DNA from: Deltaproteobacteria bacterium
GTDB taxonomy: Bacteria > Myxococcota > B64-G9
Assembly (NCBI GenBank): GCA_019314375.1
Contig: JAFCZJ010000011.1
Location: 1-53,753 of the forward strand
Direction of reading: 5' to 3'
DNA: 53,753 nucleotides
The notes beneath the pieces were generated by a model, which saw only the letters and a program-made list of their open reading frames with translations, had not been told where the DNA came from and did not search any database. Position 1 is the stretch's first letter; each line of letters begins with the position of its first letter. This document shows positions 39,840 to 46,314 of this stretch, piece by piece. Position numbers and translations under genes: made by a program.

Positions 39840-41795
39840 TTACCAGTCGACGATCGTCGCCTGTGCGGCGGAGGCTCCTGATTGGCTGCCCAAGCCCACG
39901 GCCCCCTGGACCTGCCCAGTGGCCAGGTTGACCGTCCAGGTGGATCCGGCGTTAATCGGCAAATTGCTAGTGCCCACGTCGACCACGAAATTGACCGCTC
40001 CGTCGATGGTCCCGTAGGAAAACCCGGCCCCGACGCCGAAGAGGCCGTTGAAGACCGAGGCACCCAGGAGAATGCCGATGTTGCCATTTGTATCGAAAGT
40101 CATGCAGACCTGCAGCCCGCTGGGCGGATAGCAAATCTTGACACCAAAGGCCAAAGCCGAGGTGCCGCCCTCGCAGGTGGCCGTGTAGGCGCAGATGCCC
40201 GCAAAGCAGCTCAGACTGGCCGAGCAATTGTTGGTGCATTCGAGCAGGTTGCCGTAGCTCGATCCAGAGCAGGGACAGCAGTAATCTCCACCGCCACCGC
40301 CGGCGCCGCCATCGGAAGACGCGCCCCGCCAGCCGGCACTGCCGCTCGGGTCGGCTGCCGGCAGGCGATCCAGGTAGGCATCCGCCGTTTCCCTATCCCC
40401 CTGGTCCAAAGCGATCCGCATCACCTGGAATGGCCATTCGGGGTTCTCCGTATCCAGGGCCGTGGCTGTCTGATAGTGGTCCAGGGCCGCTGCCAAATCA
40501 CCCGCGACGCTGGCCTCGTAATAACCCAGCCCAGCCCAGGCCGAAGCGTTTTGGGGTGCCAGGTGAAGAGAGCACTCTAAGAATCGGCGTGCGTCCTCGT
40601 TCCAGTCGAGCACGAACATGCAGCTGGCGGCATTGTTGAGCGCTACCGGGTTGTCCGGATCGATCGCCGCGGCCCGAAGAAAACCGAGGCAGAAGGGCTC
40701 CAGGGCGTTGGACATCAGGGCCGTCTGTCCAATCGAAGTCCAGGCCTCGGCCCCGGGCGCCCAGTCCGAACTGACCGGGACGTAGTCGGCTGCGGCCGCC
40801 TCGGCGGCGGCAAGCATGTCGGCCTCCAACTGGCCTGAGTACCAAAGGTCCCAGTCGTTAGCCTCCACGGCGATCGTATCGCAAGGGCTCTCGTCCCCCT
40901 CACAGGTCAACCCCTCGGTCGCGTAGCCCAAATCGCACTGACAGGTGGGACGATCTCCCTCCAGTACACAGTTTCCCGCGCCCGAGCACGTCACCCCAGC
41001 GCAGGGGTCGGATACGCTGCCGACCGGGTTGGCGTAGTCGCAGCCATCGATAGAGTAGCTCCCGCCGGCGTCCGCGCAGATCTGCTCTGCCGTACGCACG
41101 GTGGACCAGATCATCAACTCGTCGATCTGTCCACTGAAGAAAGCCGACCGATCACCGCGGGCACCGATGCCCAGCGCATCGAGGGCGGGTTGCTCCATGG
41201 GGAGCACATCGTTCAGCTGGCGAACCAAAATCCCGTTGATATACATCATAGCCACGCCGCGATCCCCGTCGTAGACCCCGGCCAGGTGCTGCCACTCGCC
41301 CTCAACCGCCGCGTCCATATCGTCTAGTTCGTCCGACCCGGTCCAAAAGGCCCAGCCACCGGCCGGCTGGGATCCACCCATCCAAAACCCCTCAAAATCC
41401 TGCCAGAAGTCCACCAGTGAGGCAAAGTCGTCCTGCTCGCCCAAGGCAAGCACCCAGGCCTCGACGGTCAGGGCCGGGCCAGGGAGTTCGAATCCGGGTA
41501 GAGAAGCCCTGTCGTCCACGCCGTCCAAAGCCAAGGCCGATCCGAAAGGTCCGTCAATCAGGCTGGCTCCGCCGTATAACACAAGGGACCGGCTGCCCAC
41601 CTCCGGCGGGATGCCTTCTTCGCCCAGGGCCGAAAACGATGCGCACAGCAGCAGGTCTTCGCTTGCATCAGCGACAGGGCACAAGCCGGACGGCTCGTGG
41701 GTCGGCGTGCCTCCTCCACAGCCAAATATAGAAAACGAAAGCAGCACGGGCACCAAGACCCCAGCCAAACCGATCCCAATAAAACGCCGATTCAT
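39840..41795 (-). CDS. Lipoprotein with LamG, EGF-like and TPR domains
   Basis: 651 aa with GGAGG 6 bp before ATG 41795. Lipoprotein signal (MNRRFIGIGLAGVLVPVLL ... FGC, Cys26). A LamG/concanavalin-like domain at ~45-240 (GSALALDGVDDRASLPGFEL, LTVEAWV, WQHLAGVYDGD, GQIDELMIWS) precedes an EGF-like CSGAGNC...TCQCDLGY unit. TPR-like helices (AAIDPDNPVALNNAASC, LHLAPQNASAWAGLGYYEA) follow. The C-terminal region is Gly/Cys-rich with a repeated strand pattern (GVGAGFSYGTIDGAVNF). Such mixtures occur in surface proteins that bind carbohydrate or protein. It is convergent with the RAYT gene. Confidence 0.85.
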   Translation of the reverse strand: MNRRFIGIGLAGVLVPVLLSFSIFGCGGGTPTHEPSGLCPVADASEDLLLCASFSALGEEGIPPEVGSRSLVLYGGASLIDGPFGSALALDGVDDRASLPGFELPGPALTVEAWVLALGEQDDFASLVDFWQDFEGFWMGGSQPAGGWAFWTGSDELDDMDAAVEGEWQHLAGVYDGDRGVAMMYINGILVRQLNDVLPMEQPALDALGIGARGDRSAFFSGQIDELMIWSTVRTAEQICADAGGSYSIDGCDYANPVGSVSDPCAGVTCSGAGNCVLEGDRPTCQCDLGYATEGLTCEGDESPCDTIAVEANDWDLWYSGQLEADMLAAAEAAAADYVPVSSDWAPGAEAWTSIGQTALMSNALEPFCLGFLRAAAIDPDNPVALNNAASCMFVLDWNEDARRFLECSLHLAPQNASAWAGLGYYEASVAGDLAAALDHYQTATALDTENPEWPFQVMRIALDQGDRETADAYLDRLPAADPSGSAGWRGASSDGGAGGGGGDYCCPCSGSSYGNLLECTNNCSASLSCFAGICAYTATCEGGTSALAFGVKICYPPSGLQVCMTFDTNGNIGILLGASVFNGLFGVGAGFSYGTIDGAVNFVVDVGTSNLPINAGSTWTVNLATGQVQGAVGLGSQSGASAAQATIVDW

Positions 41796-41833
41796 CCTTT
41801 ACCTCCATGCTTTGTTCCGTTTGGACCCAAAGG

Positions 41834-42958
41834 CTACCCCGAATCCAAATTCGCCAAAAGCTCCGGCCGCGAGCGAATGAATTCGAAAATCCTGTCGGCC
41901 AGGTCCTTATGTGCCGAAGCCTTCAAATGAAAATAGTCCATGAAGTCCTCTGACCCGAAGTCCCGGCCTGCCCGCCGCCAAGCCTGATCCAAATCGTAGA
42001 CGAAGACCCCCGGACGATTCAACCCACGCAGGAATTCCAAAAGCTGAGTTTTGGCCCGCACATCGAAAGTCAAAATTTCTGCGTCTTTGGCTTGGGTCAA
42101 TAGCGCCAAGGCCGTGTCGTGACGATTTTCCACCAGGCCCTTGCTCCAAGGCTCGGTCACCAGAGAGCGGCGCCCGTACGGCCTTTGGCGCAAAGAGCCC
42201 ACGGGGGTGACCAAAAGCACCGGGATGGCCAACTCAGCCGCACGGTCCAAAATGGCATCCAGGTTTTCTTCGAAGCGATCGAGGATCAGGCGGTCATAAC
42301 AGCCGTAGTCCTGGTCGTCGATCTCCACCAGACCCGTCTCCTGCAAGCTCTCCATCAGTTCCGGCGTAACCTGGCGCAGGTAGGCCTCAAAGTCGCAATC
42401 CCGGCCGGAGAACAACCAGGCCACGGCCTGCAAGGGGATAAAGAAATCGTAGCTCGCGCTAATGACGTGGTGGTAGGCGTTGGCGTAGTCATTGTGGCCC
42501 ATGTAAAACAGGAGCAAATCCGGCAGCAAGGCTCCATCCTCCATGGACTTCAACGCGGCCTTGCGGATGGCGTGAGAGTCAACTCCGCAGTAACCGAAAT
42601 TGATCAGTCGGATATTCGGATTCAACTCCCGCGTGAGTCGCCCTTCCAGTGGCTGGTTGAAAGTAGCCCCATCGGAGAGCACCACCGAGGATGCGCCGAA
42701 AAGATAAACACGCTTGTGATGGGGCCCCACGCGCTCAAGCTGCTTCGGCCAGGGCATGGGGATGGGGCGCTTCTGCTCCAGGTAAGCCTCCACTGCCTGA
42801 CCGATCTCCGCATGCCGCACAGCGTTCAGGCGAACGAGATCCACCACGATCCAAATGACGAGGAAAGACACGATGAGCGTGGGCATCCAAAGCACAAGGA
42901 CGAAAGCCAAACGTTTCCACGGTGGCATCCTCTTGGGCGTGGGCTCGGGTTCGACCAT
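41834..42958 (-). CDS. SGNH/GDSL-type hydrolase-like membrane protein
   Basis: 374 aa. A cytoplasmic Pro/Lys-rich N-terminus is followed by one transmembrane segment (LVLWMPTLIVSFLVIWIVVDLV) and a periplasmic SGNH-like domain: LFGASSVVLSD (Ser90), INFGYCGVDS, YMGHNDYANAY and DYFHLKASAHKD with Asp/His. It is divergent from the SxtJ/K/I-like genes across an 87-bp gap. SGNH proteins commonly sit beside such carbamoyltransferase sets, so joint action on one surface glycan or lipid is plausible (inference). Confidence 0.85.
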   Translation of the reverse strand: MVEPEPTPKRMPPWKRLAFVLVLWMPTLIVSFLVIWIVVDLVRLNAVRHAEIGQAVEAYLEQKRPIPMPWPKQLERVGPHHKRVYLFGASSVVLSDGATFNQPLEGRLTRELNPNIRLINFGYCGVDSHAIRKAALKSMEDGALLPDLLLFYMGHNDYANAYHHVISASYDFFIPLQAVAWLFSGRDCDFEAYLRQVTPELMESLQETGLVEIDDQDYGCYDRLILDRFEENLDAILDRAAELAIPVLLVTPVGSLRQRPYGRRSLVTEPWSKGLVENRHDTALALLTQAKDAEILTFDVRAKTQLLEFLRGLNRPGVFVYDLDQAWRRAGRDFGSEDFMDYFHLKASAHKDLADRIFEFIRSRPELLANLDSG

Positions 42959-43045
42959 GAGCCCAATTCAGCATGGGCGAAGCCGAGGGTCAAGCCGCAA
43001 TATTCCTTGACCCGCAAGGACATCCGTCGCTACAACCACAAGCAC

Positions 43046-43462
43046 ATGGCCCGCGAGATCAAAAAGACATCCATCATGGCCCGCATTTTCTTCGGGCACA
43101 GTCGCGAACAAGCCAAGGACACGGGCCTGGCCGGGGTCTTGGTCTGCCTGCTTCTGGCCTGGTGGACCGGCCTGGAAGCCTGGCTCTTTGCGGGCATGGG
43201 CGTCCTACTCGTGGCCATGACCCTGCCCGACCTCTTCCGCCCCTTGGCTTTTTTCTGGTTCGGCTTGGCCGAGCTCATGGGTGCCGTGGTGGGCCGAGTT
43301 CTGCTGGGGCTCTTGTTCTTCCTTCTGATCATGCCCATCGGCTTGCTGCGCCGTGCATTCGGCGCGGACTCATTAAAACTCAAAGACTTCGACAAAAACC
43401 AAGAATCGGTCTTTCGGGATCGCACCGACGATCCTGTGGCCGACATGGAAAGGCCCTTTTAG
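43046..43462 (+). CDS. SxtJ-family membrane protein
   Basis: 138 aa from ATG 43046, start uncertain (no Shine-Dalgarno; frame open upstream, with a TTG at 43007). Two or three hydrophobic segments (GLAGVLVCLLLAWWTGLEAWLFAGMGVLLVAM, LMGAVVGRVLLGLLFFLLIMPIGLLRR) and a charged tail (LKLKDFDKNQESVFRDR). The pattern LLRR.FG.D.L is that of SxtJ proteins from saxitoxin-type clusters and many polysaccharide loci, where sxtI, J and K are adjacent. Here the order is J-K-I, spaced by 4 and 1 bp, so they are one transcript. Biochemical function of SxtJ is unknown. Confidence 0.78.
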   Translation: MAREIKKTSIMARIFFGHSREQAKDTGLAGVLVCLLLAWWTGLEAWLFAGMGVLLVAMTLPDLFRPLAFFWFGLAELMGAVVGRVLLGLLFFLLIMPIGLLRRAFGADSLKLKDFDKNQESVFRDRTDDPVADMERPF

Positions 43463-43466
43463 AACC

Positions 43467-43616
43467 ATGGATTTCCTGAAAGATCTTTGGGGTTTTCTTC
43501 GAGTGCGGAAGAAGTTTTGGCTGGCACCGCTCATTTTGGCGCTGTTGCTCCTGGGCTTTGTCATCGTCTTCAGCTCCGGCACGGCCATCGCGCCCTTTAT
43601 CTACACTGTGTTTTAA
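43467..43616 (+). CDS. DUF5989/SxtK-like 49-aa membrane protein
   Basis: 49 aa, too short for most gene finders. It opens MDFLKDLWGFLRVRKKFWL and continues with one hydrophobic helix (PLILALLLLGFVIVFS), which is the signature of DUF5989/SxtK-like peptides. It lies 4 bp after the SxtJ-like gene, and its stop ends one base before the carbamoyltransferase start. Such peptides are consistent companions of SxtJ and the carbamoyltransferase. The role is unknown, perhaps in membrane recruitment of the enzyme (inference). Confidence 0.85.
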   Translation: MDFLKDLWGFLRVRKKFWLAPLILALLLLGFVIVFSSGTAIAPFIYTVF

Positions 43617-43617
43617 G

Positions 43618-45486
43618 ATGAGCCGCCCCCGCGCCATCCTTGGCATTTCCGCCTATTACCACGACAGCGCCGCCGCCCTGCTGGTCGACGGCGACATCGT
43701 GGCGGCAGCCCAGCTCGAACGCTTCACGCGCAAGAAACAAGACGAGCGATTCCCCACCGAGGCTATCCGCTATGTGCTTCGGGAAGCCGGCCTGCACCTC
43801 GACGAGTTGGAGGCGGTGGTCTTTTATGAAAAACCTTTCTTAAAATTTGAAAGACTCTTAGAGACCTATCACGCCTTTGCTCCACGTGGTCTGGTGAGCT
43901 ACCTGTCGGCCATGCCGGTCTGGCTCAAGGAAAAACTCTTCACGCGAAGCAACCTGAAAAAGGCCCTGGGCGACATGGGGGCCACAAAGGCCAAAATCAA
44001 ACTGCTCTTTCCCGAGCATCATATGTCCCACGCGGCATCGGCCTTTTATCCCTCTCCTTTTGAAGAGGCGGCCATCTTGACCGTGGACGGCGTGGGCGAA
44101 TGGGCCACCACCACCATCGGCCTGGGCCAAGGCAAAGACATTAAGCTGCTCCGTGAATTGACCTTCCCTCACTCCTTGGGTCTTTTGTACTCAGCCTTCA
44201 CGACTTATTGCGGCTTCAAGGTCAACAGCGGCGAATACAAGCTCATGGGCCTGGCACCGTACGGCGATCCCGACTCGGAGCGCACAGCCCGCTACAAGCA
44301 AGCCATCACCAAGGAACTCGTCGACCTGCGCGAGGACGGCTCTTTCCTGCTCAACATGCGCCACTTCCGCTTTGCCACCGGCTTGCGCATGTTTGACGAA
44401 GCCGGCTGGAGGCGGATATTCGACCTGCCCTCTCGAAAGGCCGAAAGCGAGCTTTCCCAAGAATACATGGACATGGCCCTGGCCATCCAGCAGGTCACGG
44501 AAGAAATCGTGGATCGCCTGGCCATCACGGCAAAGAAGCTCACCGGTGCCAAACACCTCTGCCTGGCGGGCGGCGTGGCCCTGAATTGTGTCGCCAACGG
44601 CAAGCTCCTGCGAAGCGGCCATTTTGATGACATCTGGATCCAGCCCGCCGCGGGCGATGCGGGTGGTGCCTTAGGTGCCGCCTTGGCCGCCTGGCATCAG
44701 CATTACGCAGCCGAGCGGGCCAAACCCAGCGGCGACGCCATGCACGGTGCCTACCTGGGACCGGCCTTCGACGAAGTCCAGACGCGCCGCATGGCAAAAA
44801 AACACGATGCACCTTTTAAGCACCACGCCGAGTTCGACGCCCTCTGCGAAGAAGTGGCTGGGCTTTTGGCCGAAGGCCATGTGGTAGGCTGGCACCAGGG
44901 GCGCATGGAGTACGGCCCCCGTGCCCTGGGCAATCGCAGCATCCTGGGCGATCCGCGCAAGCCCGACATGCAGAAAAAGCTCAACTTGAAAATCAAGTAC
45001 CGCGAGGGTTTTCGGCCTTTCGCCCCCAGCGTCTTGGAAGAAGCCATCGGCGAGGTTTTCGAACTGGATCGCCCCTCCCCTTATATGCTGCTGGTCGCGC
45101 CGGTCAGAAAAGACCGCTGCAATCCCTTGCCGGACGACTACGCCAATCTGCCCATGTACGAGCGCCTCTATCACCTGCGCTCGGATCTGCCGTCGATCAC
45201 CCACGTGGATTACTCGGCCCGCATCCAGTCGGTGGCCAAAGAGACCAACCCGCGCTACTGGCAGATCATCGACACATTCCGCCGTCGCGAGAACACCCCC
45301 CTCGTGGTCAACACCAGCTTCAACGTCCGCGGGGAGCCCATCGTCTGCACACCGGAAGACGCCTATCGTTGCTTCATGCGTACCGAAATGGATTATCTCG
45401 TCATCGGCAACCTGCTCTTCGACAAAAAAGACCAACCAGAACTCCCCGAAGACTCAGATTGGCGCGAGGAGTTCGAACTCGACTAG
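43618..45486 (+). CDS. NodU/CmcH-family carbamoyltransferase (SxtI-like)
   Basis: 622 aa from ATG 43618, immediately after the DUF5989 gene. N-terminal ASKHA-type fold: ILGISAYYHDSAAALLVDG, then LERFTRKKQDERFP, HHMSHAASAFYPSPFEEAA, VDGVGEWATTT and GGVALNCVANGKLL, followed by the YrdC-like C-terminal domain (GRMEYGPRALGNRSIL, FRPFAPSVL, NTSFNVRGEPIVCTPEDA). The family uses carbamoyl phosphate and ATP to carbamoylate a hydroxyl or similar group on sugars, antibiotics or toxins. It is the enzyme of the SxtJ-K-I-like unit. The target here is probably a surface glycan or lipid rather than a toxin, as no toxin genes are seen. Confidence 0.94.
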   Translation: MSRPRAILGISAYYHDSAAALLVDGDIVAAAQLERFTRKKQDERFPTEAIRYVLREAGLHLDELEAVVFYEKPFLKFERLLETYHAFAPRGLVSYLSAMPVWLKEKLFTRSNLKKALGDMGATKAKIKLLFPEHHMSHAASAFYPSPFEEAAILTVDGVGEWATTTIGLGQGKDIKLLRELTFPHSLGLLYSAFTTYCGFKVNSGEYKLMGLAPYGDPDSERTARYKQAITKELVDLREDGSFLLNMRHFRFATGLRMFDEAGWRRIFDLPSRKAESELSQEYMDMALAIQQVTEEIVDRLAITAKKLTGAKHLCLAGGVALNCVANGKLLRSGHFDDIWIQPAAGDAGGALGAALAAWHQHYAAERAKPSGDAMHGAYLGPAFDEVQTRRMAKKHDAPFKHHAEFDALCEEVAGLLAEGHVVGWHQGRMEYGPRALGNRSILGDPRKPDMQKKLNLKIKYREGFRPFAPSVLEEAIGEVFELDRPSPYMLLVAPVRKDRCNPLPDDYANLPMYERLYHLRSDLPSITHVDYSARIQSVAKETNPRYWQIIDTFRRRENTPLVVNTSFNVRGEPIVCTPEDAYRCFMRTEMDYLVIGNLLFDKKDQPELPEDSDWREEFELD

Positions 45487-45561
45487 CTGGACTGACGATT
45501 TGTTACAATATCATGCCAAAAATGGCATGTTCATGTAATGAAATTCGCCAATCTGCTCCAG

Positions 45562-45599
45562 TTGACAACAAGCGCCCCGCTGTGTGTATAATATACACA
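45562..45599 (+). promoter_or_regulatory. hicAB promoter with 17-bp palindromic operator over the -10
   Basis: TTGACA (45562-45567), 19-bp spacer, TATAAT (45587-45592). The -10 lies inside the near-perfect palindrome TGTGTATAATATACACA (45583-45599). The ATG of hicA begins at the palindrome's last base, 7 bp after the -10, so the transcript is probably leaderless or nearly so. Autorepression by HicB binding here is inference. Confidence 0.75.
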
Positions 45600-45799
45600 T
45601 GGCATCTTGGTCCAGCAGCGAAATCATCAAGATTCTCAAGAAAAATGGCTGGAAAGAAGTGGCCAGGAAGGGAAGTCACATCCAGTTCAAACACGAATCA
45701 AAGCCAGGGCGGGTCACTGTGCCACATCCGAAAAGAGACATCCCGGCCGGCACCGTATCCAGTATCGGAAGACAGGCGGGAGTCGAGTTCAGAAAATGA
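45599..45799 (+). CDS. hicA: HicA-type toxin
   Basis: 66 aa from ATG 45599. HicA fold: SSSEIIKILKKNGWKEV, RKGSHIQFKH with the catalytic His27, VTVPHPKRDIPAGTVSSIGRQAG. HicA is a dsRBD-like mRNA interferase. It is followed by HicB at 45854, a 54-bp gap. Usual family length is ~60-80 aa. No Shine-Dalgarno is present, consistent with the promoter being directly at the start codon. Confidence 0.92.
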   Translation: MASWSSSEIIKILKKNGWKEVARKGSHIQFKHESKPGRVTVPHPKRDIPAGTVSSIGRQAGVEFRK

Positions 45800-45853
45800 A
45801 AACGAGACAAGCAGAATAGATGTAACTACCTTGTTTTTTATGGAGAAGATATC

Positions 45854-46255
45854 ATGGTCGCCTATATTGCATTGATTCGCAAAGACGAAGATTCTATTTT
45901 TGGAGTTGAGTTTCCTGACTTCCCCGGTTGCATCTCCGCGGGGAATACCCTGGATAAGGCCTTCGCCAACGCCAGAGAAGCCTTGGAACTACACACTAAA
46001 GGAATGCTGGAAGACGGAGAGGCCATGCCGACTCCCAGCGTACTTGAAAAAATTCAGACCCGAGCAGAAGCCAAAGACACCGTACCCGTGCTCATCGAGG
46101 TTTCGATCGCTCACAAAAACAAGCGCATCAACATCACCATGGATGAAAGACTTCTCAAAAGGGTCGACTCTTTCGCCGCCGCCAGCGGAACGACTCGATC
46201 CGCGTTCCTGGCGACCGCAGCCAGGCACGCCATCCAGGATGCTGGAGATCCTTAG
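45854..46255 (+). CDS. hicB: HicB-type antitoxin
   Basis: 133 aa with GGAGAAG ~7 bp before the ATG. A partial RNase-H-like HicB domain (YIALIRKDEDSIFGVEFPDFPGC, ISAGNTLDKAFANAREALELH) is followed by a C-terminal ribbon-helix-helix-like segment (KNKRINITMDERLLKRVDSFAAASGTTRSAFLATAARHAI) for DNA binding. It should neutralise HicA and bind the palindrome at 45583-45599. A strong hairpin follows at 46267-46297. Confidence 0.92.
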   Translation: MVAYIALIRKDEDSIFGVEFPDFPGCISAGNTLDKAFANAREALELHTKGMLEDGEAMPTPSVLEKIQTRAEAKDTVPVLIEVSIAHKNKRINITMDERLLKRVDSFAAASGTTRSAFLATAARHAIQDAGDP

Positions 46256-46266
46256 AGTCTTTGCTC

Positions 46267-46297
46267 GCAAGTTCTCCGCAATTTGCGGAGAACTTGC
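46267..46297. repeat. 31-bp perfect palindrome with one-base centre
   Basis: GCAAGTTCTCCGCAA (46267-46281), T, then TTGCGGAGAACTTGC (46283-46297). As RNA it folds as a 13-bp stem with a 5-base loop on either strand. It sits between the convergent hicB and the 930-aa gene and has no T run, so it is a hairpin of unclear role, possibly a bidirectional transcript barrier. Confidence 0.85.
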
Positions 46298-46314
46298 AGA
46301 CTCCTGTCGGCCCA

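Noticed and set aside
42119..43045. Long N-terminal extension of the SxtJ-like frame
   Set aside because: It is antisense to the SGNH gene at 41834-42958, is not protein-like, and lacks a start signal. The SxtJ match begins near 43046.
45512..45529. CATGCCA-AAAA-TGGCATG hairpin after the carbamoyltransferase
   Set aside because: Short stem with no T tract, so it is not called as a terminator.
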